Origin: Calditrichota bacterium
GTDB taxonomy: Bacteria; Zixibacteria; MSB-5A5; GN15; FEB-12
Length of the DNA: 15,872 bases
Direction: 5' to 3'
Assembly: GCA_008501655.1 (NCBI GenBank)
Contig: QQUK01000190.1
Coordinates: 1 to 15,872 of the forward strand
Shown here: positions 6,173-13,775 of the stretch, one piece after another
How positions within the stretch are numbered: position 1 is the stretch's first letter
Layout: every line of letters begins with the position of its first letter
Position numbers and translations under genes: made by a program
The notes under the pieces: generated by a model
Database searches by the model: none
What the model saw: only the letters and a program-made list of their open reading frames with translations
What the model was told of the DNA's origin: nothing

Positions 6173-7684
6173 ATGTCACAAAAAGCATATGCTGATCTGA
6201 TTACTCAGCTGAAAGAGGTTTCAACTCTCAGTTCCTGTGCAAGCATGCTCGGTTGGGATGAAAGAACCTATATGCCCAAAAAAGGTTCCAAGTTCCGTGC
6301 TGAACAGCTATCACTATTGTCAGGCATGATTCACGAAAAATTTACATCCCCGAAAATCGGTGATCTGTTAGGTGAACTCGGTTCATCTGATTTTGTTAAA
6401 GATGATACTTCGGTCGAAGCCGTTAATATTCGTGAAACACAACATCAGTATGATAAATCAACAAAACTTCCAAATGATCTCGTTAAAGAACTTACCAAAG
6501 TAACCACCCTTGCTCAAGGTGAATGGGTAAGCTGCCGGGCAAAAAATGATTTTAAGTCATTTTTACCCTGGCTTGAAAAAGTTGTCGATCTGACAAAGCA
6601 GAAAGCGGAGGCATACGGTTATGAAAATGAACCGTATGATGCCTTACTGGACGACTACGAACCGGGAGCAAAAACGGAAGAAGTCGTAGAGGTATTTGCA
6701 AATCTCAGAAACGAACTGGTCATATTACTCGATAAAATCAAAGGCGCTCCGAAAAAACCGGATGTTTCTATTGTTGAACGAGCTTATGATGTCGAACTTC
6801 AACGGATTTTTGGGGAGTCTGTTGCACAGGCGATAGGTTTCGGATTTGATGAAGGACGGCTTGATGTCACAACCCATCCGTTCTGTTCGGGTATGGGTCC
6901 TGGTGATACCCGTATCACCACCCGGTATAACCCGAATCGACTCAATGATGCTCTTTTTGGAATTATGCACGAAGCCGGTCATGGTCTGTATGAAATGGGT
7001 ATCGATAAAGAAAATCATTTTGGTACACCGATGGGTGAATCGACTTCTCTCGGTATTCATGAATCACAGTCACGCATGTGGGAAAATCAGGTTGGCCGTT
7101 CCAAAGCATTCTGGAAATACTTCTTCCCGCAGGCACAACGACTGTTTAAATCATCCCTGGAAGATGTCGAACTCGATGATTTTTATGCTGCGATAAACAA
7201 TGTCACACCATCATACATCCGTGTTGAAGCTGACGAAGCAACATACAATCTGCATATCCTCCTTCGTTTTGAACTCGAACGGGGACTGATGACCGGTGAG
7301 ATTAAAGCTGCCGATGTTCGTGACCAGTGGAATGAACGGTTCAAGAAATATTTTGGTCTGGAAGTTGACAAAGACGCCAACGGCTGTCTGCAGGATGTTC
7401 ACTGGTCTGCTGGTTTGATCGGTTATTTTCCGACATACACCCTCGGGAATCTGTATTCAGCACAATTCTTTAATAAAGCAAAAGCTGATATGCCCGATAT
7501 CGACCAGCAGTTTGAAAATGGTGACTTTCTGAAACTTCGTCACTGGCTGAAAGATAATATTCATATTCATGGACAGAGATACCGTGCGACTAAACTTGTT
7601 GAAGTCGTTACCGGAGAATCACTCTCATATAAACCGCTTGTTGCCTATATGAATAAGAAATACGGCGAAATTTACGGTTTTTAA
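6173..7684 (+). CDS. M32 family metallocarboxypeptidase (carboxypeptidase Taq type)
   Basis: A cytosolic zinc carboxypeptidase of 503 aa, the normal length for the family, that removes single residues from peptide C-termini with broad specificity. The family signatures are present. HEAGH at 266-270 gives two zinc ligands and the catalytic Glu267. HESQS near 296 supplies the expected third ligand, Glu297. DTRITTRY lies upstream of the active site, and GYFPTYTLGNLYSAQF lies near the C-terminus. There is no signal peptide or membrane segment. AAGGAG lies 6 nt before ATG 6173. It is divergent from the dockerin-like gene and followed closely by an intrinsic terminator, so it is probably a single-gene unit used in peptide turnover. 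Confidence 0.95.
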   Translation: MSQKAYADLITQLKEVSTLSSCASMLGWDERTYMPKKGSKFRAEQLSLLSGMIHEKFTSPKIGDLLGELGSSDFVKDDTSVEAVNIRETQHQYDKSTKLPNDLVKELTKVTTLAQGEWVSCRAKNDFKSFLPWLEKVVDLTKQKAEAYGYENEPYDALLDDYEPGAKTEEVVEVFANLRNELVILLDKIKGAPKKPDVSIVERAYDVELQRIFGESVAQAIGFGFDEGRLDVTTHPFCSGMGPGDTRITTRYNPNRLNDALFGIMHEAGHGLYEMGIDKENHFGTPMGESTSLGIHESQSRMWENQVGRSKAFWKYFFPQAQRLFKSSLEDVELDDFYAAINNVTPSYIRVEADEATYNLHILLRFELERGLMTGEIKAADVRDQWNERFKKYFGLEVDKDANGCLQDVHWSAGLIGYFPTYTLGNLYSAQFFNKAKADMPDIDQQFENGDFLKLRHWLKDNIHIHGQRYRATKLVEVVTGESLSYKPLVAYMNKKYGEIYGF

Positions 7685-7709
7685 GTACATATTTACAGAA
7701 TTTCCGCTT

Positions 7710-7738
7710 AAACCGGTGTTTGCATAAAACACCGGTTT
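7710..7738 (+). terminator. intrinsic terminator after the M32 carboxypeptidase
   Basis: A 12-bp stem (AAACCGGTGTTT with AAACACCGGTTT) around a five-base loop, followed on the plus strand by TCTCTT. The pyrimidine tail is shorter and less uniform than in the other terminators here. It lies 26 nt after the stop codon. Confidence 0.8.
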
Positions 7739-7808
7739 TCTCTTGCATAAGTGAATATTCGGCTCTATCTTGAAACAGAGACAAATTAATCTACGTAAGA
7801 ATATTATC

Positions 7809-8240
7809 ATGAAAATTACAAAACAGAAAAAATTACTCCTGTTGATTGATGAGATACTGCAAGAAGAGACAGAATTCAGGATTAATTTGAGAATGCTGCA
7901 GATTGATGACTCCACCCTTTATGAAGCACATCGGGAGTGCCGCAGAAAATTTATTTACGACCCGAAACATGAAAAGCTCCATAAATCACATGAAAAGGTA
8001 TTTAATAAATACCATCAGTTTATTAAACAGCATAAACTGCTGGTGAAGCACTGCGTTACTCTTTTAGATCAGCTTAAATCAAATTGCTACAATCCGGTAC
8101 GTTATTTGGAAGATGAACTGATGCTGACTGCTGGATTAAAAAAAACAAAAGATGATCATAATCTGATTTTGGATGAACTCAAAACTGTTCGGAAAGAACA
8201 TTTTGATTATCTGACACCACAGCAAAAGAAAAAACAATAA
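7809..8240 (+). CDS. unrecognised lysine-rich helical protein
   Basis: A 143-aa protein I do not recognise. It is rich in Lys, Leu, Glu and His and looks almost fully alpha-helical, with heptad-like leucines (LLLLIDEILQEE near the start, LILDELKTVRKEH near the end). It ends in a basic QQKKKQ tail. There is no signal peptide, membrane segment or enzyme motif. I placed the start at ATG 7809; an in-frame TTG at 7770 would add 13 residues but lies only about 30 nt after the preceding terminator hairpin and has no ribosome-binding site. ATG 7809 itself has only a weak one. The stop lies 9 nt from the stop of a convergent small gene. Soluble coiled-coil or nucleic-acid-associated roles are possible but unsupported. 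Confidence 0.6.
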   Translation: MKITKQKKLLLLIDEILQEETEFRINLRMLQIDDSTLYEAHRECRRKFIYDPKHEKLHKSHEKVFNKYHQFIKQHKLLVKHCVTLLDQLKSNCYNPVRYLEDELMLTAGLKKTKDDHNLILDELKTVRKEHFDYLTPQQKKKQ

Positions 8241-8249
8241 GAAAACTAT

Positions 8250-8414
8250 TTATACTGAAATGACTCCCTTATAAATCAGATAGGGAATGAGTATATACAG
8301 GATTGAATCCCGAATCAGATAAAAAAGCACAAATCCTAAGATAAACTTCCATCCGAGTTTTTTTACTTCTGCCCAGGATTTCGGGAATTTCAGATATTTT
8401 CGTAGTTTTGCCAT
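8250..8414 (-). CDS. small single-span membrane protein (54 aa)
   Basis: A short minus-strand gene from ATG 8414 to TAA 8250. The first 22 residues are basic (MAKLRKYLKFPKSW, then AEVKKLGW). A hydrophobic segment WKFILGFVLFYLIRDSILYI, then LIPYLIYKGV, follows and is interrupted by Arg-Asp. The composition is that of a real inner-membrane miniprotein: positive N-terminus, then one long or two short membrane helices, with no rare-looking stretch. The ribosome-binding site is weak (GGTG or TAAGA before the ATG). It converges on the helical protein ending at 8240. I recall similar small proteins with a FYLIRD-IPYL pattern from FCB-group genomes but cannot name a family. The function is unknown. 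Confidence 0.6.
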   Translation of the reverse strand: MAKLRKYLKFPKSWAEVKKLGWKFILGFVLFYLIRDSILYILIPYLIYKGVISV

Positions 8415-8590
8415 TTTCTTACACCAAGGTATATCAGGTTTTCTTAAAAATCAATTTCATATACCCTCATAATCGAAAAAAAGTAAAAAAGTTCATAATT
8501 GTGTAAATAAATAAATAGGAATATTTATTTGATTTTGTATCATCTTTATCCGAAATTAGTTGTTAAGCATTTAGATAAAATAGGAACAGT

Positions 8591-9961
8591 ATGAGAATAA
8601 TTATTGTCGGCGGCGGTATTGTTGGAAACTCGCTTGCTGAATATCTCTTAAATGATAATCATCACCTTTCGCTTATAGAATTAGACCCCCAGCTCTGCCA
8701 GTCTATTTCTGAAAAATTTGATATGCAGGTTATAAATGGTTCCGGGTCATCTCCTTCTGTATTAAATGAAGCCGGTATATCCAGTGCTGATATGATTCTT
8801 GCTGTGACACCGAATAATGAGGTAAATATCCTCTCCTGTGCGATCGCAGCTCAATATAATGTACCCCGTCGGATTGCAAGACTTCGGGGAAGGGAATTTC
8901 TCTCAAACGCCCATCTGCTTGATCTGGAGAAACTGGGGGTGACCTCGGTTATCCACCCGGAACGGGTGCTTGTTGACCAGATTTTACAGTTTGTTGAAAC
9001 ACCTCATGCAGTACAATCGGCGAATTTTGAATCAGGCAAGATTTTAATGCGCGGATATGTTGTCACCAAAGATATGCCGATTGCCGGCAAAACACCAAGA
9101 GAGATTCGTCTTGAAATTGCCCCCGATATCATTCTTTTTGCAGCAATTGTTCGAAACAGAGTCGGTATGATTCCCGATGGTAATACAAAGATCGAAGCAG
9201 GTGATATTGTTTATACTTTATTCCCCAGAAAATCTCTCGACCGCTTTTTAAGTTTGATCGGATATGAAAAGAAAAACAGAAAAATTATTATCACCGGTGA
9301 TGCATACTCCACATTGGAACTTGCTCAGGCATTTGAATCACTTGATTACCATGTCACGTTTGTAGATCCGAGCTTAGAACATGCTCATGAGGCTGCAGCT
9401 TCATTTGAGAATCTTGAAGTTCTCCATGGTGACTGTACCGAAGAAGATTTACTGCAGGAACTCAACGTAGACAAAGCATCGTTTTTCATCGCTGTTTCAG
9501 ATTCACCGGATTACAATGTACTTTCAGCCCTTCTTGCTAAGGCTGAAGATGCCCTCGTATTCATAACAACTACAACCGACATGAGTCACAACAAGCTGTA
9601 TAAAAATATTGGCATTGACCATGTTATCAACCCCCGTCTGACAACCGCACGCGAGATTCTTGAAATTATTTCCCGCGGTCATATTTCAGCGGTTGTGAAA
9701 CTCTCCAATGTCGATATCGAAGCTGTCCGTCTGACAGTCGAACCGAACTCTGAAATAGCCGGAAAAAAGATTAAAGATATATCAGTAAAAATGCAAAAAG
9801 GGACGATGATCGGTGTGATAATCAGAGAAAATAGAATGATTTTACCGGATGGTGAAACAACCCTTGAAGCAAAAGATCATGTCATCGTTATCACACATGA
9901 TAAAAATCTCCATGCTATCACAAAACTTTTCAAACCGAAAAGCTTTTTCAAACGGAGTTAA
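8591..9961 (+). CDS. trkA: Trk potassium uptake regulatory protein TrkA
   Basis: The cytosolic, nucleotide-binding subunit that gates the TrkH potassium channel. At 456 aa it has the full double-module length: RCK_N (1-120), RCK_C (about 135-220), RCK_N (about 230-350) and RCK_C (about 370-450). The first Rossmann motif is intact (GGGIVG at 7-12), with Glu30 at the end of the second strand, as expected for NAD(H) binding. The conserved NGSGSSPSVLNEAG follows. The second module reads TGDAYSTLELA at the same place and has lost the glycine motif, so it may not bind nucleotide in the usual way. AGGA precedes ATG 8591. The trkH start follows six bases after the stop, so the two form an operon. A convincing promoter was not found in 8415-8590. 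Confidence 0.93.
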   Translation: MRIIIVGGGIVGNSLAEYLLNDNHHLSLIELDPQLCQSISEKFDMQVINGSGSSPSVLNEAGISSADMILAVTPNNEVNILSCAIAAQYNVPRRIARLRGREFLSNAHLLDLEKLGVTSVIHPERVLVDQILQFVETPHAVQSANFESGKILMRGYVVTKDMPIAGKTPREIRLEIAPDIILFAAIVRNRVGMIPDGNTKIEAGDIVYTLFPRKSLDRFLSLIGYEKKNRKIIITGDAYSTLELAQAFESLDYHVTFVDPSLEHAHEAAASFENLEVLHGDCTEEDLLQELNVDKASFFIAVSDSPDYNVLSALLAKAEDALVFITTTTDMSHNKLYKNIGIDHVINPRLTTAREILEIISRGHISAVVKLSNVDIEAVRLTVEPNSEIAGKKIKDISVKMQKGTMIGVIIRENRMILPDGETTLEAKDHVIVITHDKNLHAITKLFKPKSFFKRS

Positions 9962-9967
9962 TGAAAC

Positions 9968-11566
9968 ATGCATAAAACTGCTGTCGGCTATGCGATAGGG
10001 AAACTTATGCAGATTTTAGGCGGACTTTTGCTTGTCCCGCTTGGAATAGCCATCTATGATAACTTCCATGAACCTCTTATTGAGATGCTTTTATTTACCG
10101 AAGTTTTCGGTTTTCTCTTCGCCATATTTTTTGCCCTGCTTGCCGGAACAGTTTTCATTTACATTTTTAAAGGAGGGAAAAAACTTCAGGGAGTCAAAGA
10201 GGGATATGCAATTGTAACTTTCGGCTGGATAGGATTGACTTTTATAGGTTCAATCCCGATTCTTTTTTGGTTTATGTCTTCAGATCCGTTTGCCTGGCAG
10301 AACTTTTTTTTACATTTTACAGATGCATACTTTGAGATAATGTCCGGGTTCACAACAACCGGTTCTACAATTATGTCGGATATTGAATCAGCTCCACGTG
10401 CAATTCTATTTTTGCGTGCTTTAACTCACTGGCTCGGTGGTATGGGGATTATAACGCTTGCACTGGCGATTTTCCCGGCAATGGGAGTATCTGGGTATCA
10501 GATGTTTAAAGGAGAGGTTCCCGGTCCTACCAAAGAGCGACTGCAGCCGCGACTTGCACAGACAGCATCGATTCTCTGGGGTGTGTATGTCCTGCTGTCT
10601 GTTGCTGAGACAGTTCTTCTGATGATTGCCGGTATGGATCTGTTTGATGCCGTCTGTCATACATTTGCAACGATGGCAACCGGCGGATTTTCTACCGAAA
10701 ACTCATCGATTGCTGCTTACAACTCTGATTTGATTGAATGGATTGTTATTATTTTTATGTACTTTGCCGGTATAAATTTCCTTCTCCATTTTAAGGCGCT
10801 TCGAGGCAACCTGAACTCACTTATTAAAAATAAAGAGTTTCTCTTTTACACGGGTGTGATTGTATCGACAATTATCATTGTAACAATTGTACTCTATTTT
10901 GATGGACTCAAACCGGCCAATGAAGCGTATGAACATTTTCGGTATAATAAACCGACGGTCGAGCAGTTTACAGAACATTATGATGAACAGGCAGCAAATT
11001 TTGATTCATTCAATGATATATTTCGTTCGGCAGCATTTCAGACTTTGGCAATCGTAACGACAACCGGATTTGCAACAGCTGATTTTGACCTCTGGCCGGA
11101 TTTTCTCAGAGTGCTTTTAGTAATACTGATGTTTTTCGGAGGTTGTGCCGGTTCCACGGCGGGTGGTATGAAAATGATTCGTATCATGCTTGTGTTAAAA
11201 TTTGCTGTCAACGAACTGAAAAAAATGACTCAACCAAGACTGGTGTCGTTGGTGAAAATTGGTAAAACCTCAATTGAGGATAAAACCCTGATGAATGTCG
11301 TGGCATTTTTCATCCTCTTTATTCTGCTATTTATAATGGTTGCCGCCTTGATGACACTCTTTGTGCCGGATATGACAACAGCTATTACCTGTTCAATCGC
11401 TACTATTGGAAATATTGGTCCGGGACTTGCAGGTGTCGGCTCCATCGAGAATTTTGGCTGGATTCCTATTCCGGGAAAATGGCTGTTAATCTTTTCGATG
11501 CTTCTGGGGAGACTTGAGATTTTTACTGTGCTGATTATCCTGCGTCCGCATGTCTGGAGAAAATAA
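9968..11566 (+). CDS. trkH: Trk potassium uptake channel TrkH
   Basis: The integral membrane pore of the Trk system, 532 aa with about ten hydrophobic helices. All four pore-loop selectivity segments are recognisable, each with its filter glycine: FTTTGSTIM, ATGGFST, TTTGFATAD and TIGNIGPGL. This fits a working K+ (or K+/Na+) channel of the SKT superfamily. ATG 9968 lies six bases after the trkA stop. GGAG near the end of trkA is the probable ribosome-binding site, so translation is likely coupled. TrkH works with the TrkA ring that binds its cytosolic face, both encoded in this operon. No terminator separates it from the phosphoesterase gene 73 nt downstream. Confidence 0.95.
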   Translation: MHKTAVGYAIGKLMQILGGLLLVPLGIAIYDNFHEPLIEMLLFTEVFGFLFAIFFALLAGTVFIYIFKGGKKLQGVKEGYAIVTFGWIGLTFIGSIPILFWFMSSDPFAWQNFFLHFTDAYFEIMSGFTTTGSTIMSDIESAPRAILFLRALTHWLGGMGIITLALAIFPAMGVSGYQMFKGEVPGPTKERLQPRLAQTASILWGVYVLLSVAETVLLMIAGMDLFDAVCHTFATMATGGFSTENSSIAAYNSDLIEWIVIIFMYFAGINFLLHFKALRGNLNSLIKNKEFLFYTGVIVSTIIIVTIVLYFDGLKPANEAYEHFRYNKPTVEQFTEHYDEQAANFDSFNDIFRSAAFQTLAIVTTTGFATADFDLWPDFLRVLLVILMFFGGCAGSTAGGMKMIRIMLVLKFAVNELKKMTQPRLVSLVKIGKTSIEDKTLMNVVAFFILFILLFIMVAALMTLFVPDMTTAITCSIATIGNIGPGLAGVGSIENFGWIPIPGKWLLIFSMLLGRLEIFTVLIILRPHVWRK

Positions 11567-11639
11567 AAATTTTTCTAAACTTTTTAAGACTGACTGCTGT
11601 TTAAGAATAACTATGTTATTTTTAAGGGATACTATATAG

Positions 11640-12836
11640 ATGATACGAAGTTTTTTTCCAATTATAGCCTCGATATGCTTTATTCTCTTTTTCGGACTGC
11701 TATCAATTCTTTTTTTCCGTCTGTTCAATAAAGTCTGGTGGAAAAAACGCTGGGTACGAAAAGTTGCCTGGTCTTTACCCTTATTTGGTATCAGTTCGGT
11801 ATTGCTTTGGGGTATAGGTGAATATAATGCCTGGGATATACTGGTATATCCGGGTGCATTTGGCGGAATGTTGTCTTTTATTCTGGAATTCTGTCTTATC
11901 CTTTCACTGCCGTTTTCCGGGATTCTTCATTTTACAAACTCGATGATAGAGAAATTCTCCCGTTCAGCCAGAGAAAAAGATTCTGAAATTGATCATCACC
12001 GGAGAAAAATACTCCAGTCAACAGCTGCTGCAATTCCGTTGATAACTTTGTCAGCCGGGACAGCCGGAGTAGTCAGAGCCTTAACCAATGTAAATGTCTA
12101 CAAACGGCCGATCACTTTCAAAAATCTCCCCGATGATCTCAATGGTCTGAAGATTCTGCATCTGTCTGATATTCATCTAAGACATTACGTGACTCTCTCT
12201 GATGTGGAGAAGATTCTTGAAGATGCCGAAATGTTTAATCCTGACCTGGTGATGATGACGGGTGATATTTCGGATGAAATGCACCTGCTGCCTGATTTAA
12301 TCAGGATGGTGGAACAGCTAAAACCAAGACTCGGGACTTTTGCTACATTGGGAAATCATGAGTATTTTCGTGGGGTAGAGAAAGCAATCGCATCATACGA
12401 AAGGTCAAATACACCTCTTTTCATTGATAAAGCTGCAGAATTACAGATAGGAAACAGTACTCTTTTAATCGGAGGTATTGATGACCCCAGAAGAATGGGA
12501 GCAAAAGATTATTCGTTTTTCAAGACTACTATAGACAAAATGCTTGTAGATGAAACCTCACCTGATTTCCGTATCTTGATGTCACACAGACCGGATGCGC
12601 TTGATTACGCCTCTGAAGTAGGTATTGATCTCACCCTCGCAGGGCATACTCATGGAGGTCAGATCGGGTTTGGTGGACGTTCCGTCTTCGAATCTTATTT
12701 CCCTGACAGGTATCTTTGGGGTGAATATACCAGGGGGAAAAGCAAACTTTATACTTCATCCGGTGCCGGTCATTGGTTCCCGTTCAGACTCGGTTGCCCG
12801 GCTGAAGCTCCGGTCATCGAACTGGTCAAAGCATAG
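11640..12836 (+). CDS. membrane-anchored metallophosphoesterase (YkuE/YaeI type)
   Basis: A 398-aa protein. Residues 1-110 contain three likely membrane helices. A twin-arginine-like segment (RRKILQS at 121, then a hydrophobic stretch) follows, and the calcineurin-like domain occupies about 150-398. The metal site is complete: Asp177 and His179 (SDIH), Asp209 (GDISD), Asn239 and His240 (GNHE), His316 (MSHRPD), and His336 and His338 (GHTHGG). YkuE/YaeI relatives with this layout hydrolyse phosphodiesters or the pyrophosphate of lipid precursors, but the substrate cannot be read from sequence. With the helices and RR segment the catalytic domain probably faces outward at the membrane. The start is ATG 11640, preceded by AAGGGA. 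It lies 73 nt after trkH with no terminator between, so it may be part of that transcript. Confidence 0.88.
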   Translation: MIRSFFPIIASICFILFFGLLSILFFRLFNKVWWKKRWVRKVAWSLPLFGISSVLLWGIGEYNAWDILVYPGAFGGMLSFILEFCLILSLPFSGILHFTNSMIEKFSRSAREKDSEIDHHRRKILQSTAAAIPLITLSAGTAGVVRALTNVNVYKRPITFKNLPDDLNGLKILHLSDIHLRHYVTLSDVEKILEDAEMFNPDLVMMTGDISDEMHLLPDLIRMVEQLKPRLGTFATLGNHEYFRGVEKAIASYERSNTPLFIDKAAELQIGNSTLLIGGIDDPRRMGAKDYSFFKTTIDKMLVDETSPDFRILMSHRPDALDYASEVGIDLTLAGHTHGGQIGFGGRSVFESYFPDRYLWGEYTRGKSKLYTSSGAGHWFPFRLGCPAEAPVIELVKA

Positions 12837-13042
12837 TTTCTCTCTGAAATTCTGCCAAATCTGTTAATTTCCTCTATGAAAAAAAATCAACTTTTTTTAA
12901 GATTTTGTTAATTTTTTCTTGCATAAAAAAATAAAAACTTAGTATTTTTTAGTGAAGCAGAGAATTTCATCCTGAGAATGAAAAATAAATAAAGAATGTA
13001 ATAAAATAGCTTTACTAAACCTTAATGCTAAGGAGCAACAGA

Positions 13043-13603
13043 ATGGCAGTAAAAAAGAAAGCTACTAAGAAAAAAGCTACAAAAAAGAAAGCTGCTAAGA
13101 AAAAAGTAGCCAAGAAAAAGGTCGCCAAGAAAAAAGCCACCAAGAAAAAAGTAGCCAAGAAAAAGGTCGCCAAGAAAAAAGCCACCAAGAAAAAAGTAGC
13201 CAAGAAAAAAGCAACCAAGAAAAAAGCCACTAAGAAAAAAGTAGCCAAGAAAAAAGCAACCAAGAAAAAAGTTGCCAAGAAAAAAGTCACCAAGAAAAAA
13301 GTTGCCAAGAAAAAAGCAACTAAGAAAAAAGTTGCAAAGAAAAAAGCAAAACGTAAACCGAACCCGGCATTTATGCGTCCTATGACACTCTCTGCTGAAC
13401 TCGGTGCCGTTGTTGGTAACAAAGCGATCCCGCGTACCGAAGTTACCAAAAAACTCTGGGCGTACATCAAAAAGAATAAACTTCAGGATTCTGTAAACAA
13501 GAGAAACATCAAACCTGATGAAAAACTTGCTAAAGTATTCGGAAGCAAACGTACTATCAATATGTTCCAGATGACTAAGCTTGTTTCTAAACATATGAAA
13601 TAG
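13043..13603 (+). CDS. histone H1-like lysine repeat protein with SWIB domain
   Basis: A 186-aa DNA-associated protein. After MAV come twenty consecutive pentapeptides KKK[AV][TA] (residues 4-103), resembling the lysine-rich tails of eukaryotic H1 and of bacterial H1-like proteins. From about residue 108 to the end is a SWIB/MDM2 domain: MTLSAELGAVVG, IPRTEVTKKLWAYIKKNKLQD, KLAKVFGSK and MFQMTKLVSKHMK. A role in chromosome packaging is inferred; SWIB is normally a protein-interaction fold, so the tail would bind DNA and the domain a partner. The start is ATG 13043 because AAGGAG (13030-13035) lies 7 nt before it; the upstream in-frame ATG 13025 would put that site inside the gene. A terminator follows. 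The 188-nt leader region is extremely A/T-rich. Confidence 0.9.
   Translation: MAVKKKATKKKATKKKAAKKKVAKKKVAKKKATKKKVAKKKVAKKKATKKKVAKKKATKKKATKKKVAKKKATKKKVAKKKVTKKKVAKKKATKKKVAKKKAKRKPNPAFMRPMTLSAELGAVVGNKAIPRTEVTKKLWAYIKKNKLQDSVNKRNIKPDEKLAKVFGSKRTINMFQMTKLVSKHMK
13052..13351 (+). repeat. 15-bp tandem coding repeat (20 units)
   Basis: Twenty direct units of 15 bp with a core of AAGAAAAAAG followed by two variable codons (GCT/GCA/GTA/GTC/GTT and ACT/ACC/GCC). The units lie inside the SWIB protein gene and keep the reading frame. The almost uniform AAG-AAA-AAA codon pattern suggests spread by slippage or unequal exchange, so the unit number may vary between strains. Confidence 0.93.
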
Positions 13604-13629
13604 TTTTTACGTAGTTTATACCAGTATTG

Positions 13630-13655
13630 AGACCGGCTTTTGCCGGTCTTTTTTT
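13630..13655 (+). terminator. intrinsic terminator after the SWIB gene
   Basis: A GC-rich 8-bp stem (AGACCGGC with GCCGGTCT), loop TTTT and an uninterrupted T run on the plus strand. It lies 26 nt after the stop codon, a textbook terminator. Confidence 0.92.
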
Positions 13656-13699
13656 ATCTAATATTGCTTTGGAATTATTGACAGACCGCCTATTCGTTC

Positions 13700-13728
13700 T
13701 TGATTTATTCAGCTTTATTGTATATATA
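13700..13728 (+). promoter_or_regulatory. candidate sigma-70 promoter of the DUF1015-serA operon
   Basis: -35 TTGATT (13700-13705), a 17-nt spacer and -10 TATATA (13723-13728). Both boxes match consensus at four of six positions, so support is moderate. A TTGACA at 13678 exists but has no acceptable -10 at 16-18 nt. The predicted start is near 13735. Confidence 0.45.
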
Positions 13729-13734
13729 GCCAAT

Positions 13735-13750
13735 TGTGAATAGATTCACA
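13735..13750. promoter_or_regulatory. CRP-family operator-like palindrome
   Basis: TGTGAATAGATTCACA is a perfect 16-bp inverted repeat and matches the CRP consensus TGTGA-N6-TCACA exactly. It begins at the predicted transcription start and ends 25 nt before the DUF1015 start codon. At that place a bound CRP/FNR-family protein would be expected to repress. As RNA it could also form only a short, weak hairpin. Confidence 0.55.
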
Positions 13751-13775
13751 GCCGGAAAGAAAGAGGTAAGAGAAT

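Noticed and set aside
6725..7196. Alternative frames on both strands inside the M32 gene
   Set aside because: The M32 frame holds all catalytic motifs; the others have no domain or start signal.
12879..12898. A8...T7 run as a terminator after the phosphoesterase
   Set aside because: The stem would be only A-T pairs with no GC core; it is more likely part of the A/T-rich leader of the SWIB gene.
13025..13042. Earlier start ATG 13025 for the SWIB protein
   Set aside because: The AAGGAG site lies inside this extension and is correctly spaced for ATG 13043.
13052..13351. CRISPR array
   Set aside because: The units are 15 bp, contiguous, in frame and without spacers; they are coding repeats.
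13015..13594. Two long minus-strand open frames opposite the SWIB gene
   Set aside because: They are read-throughs of the 15-bp repeat on the other strand (Phe/Leu-rich low-complexity products) without ribosome-binding sites.
13678..13683. TTGACA as the -35 box of the DUF1015 promoter
   Set aside because: The hexamer 17 nt downstream is TGATTT, a poor -10; TTGATT with TATATA further on fits better.
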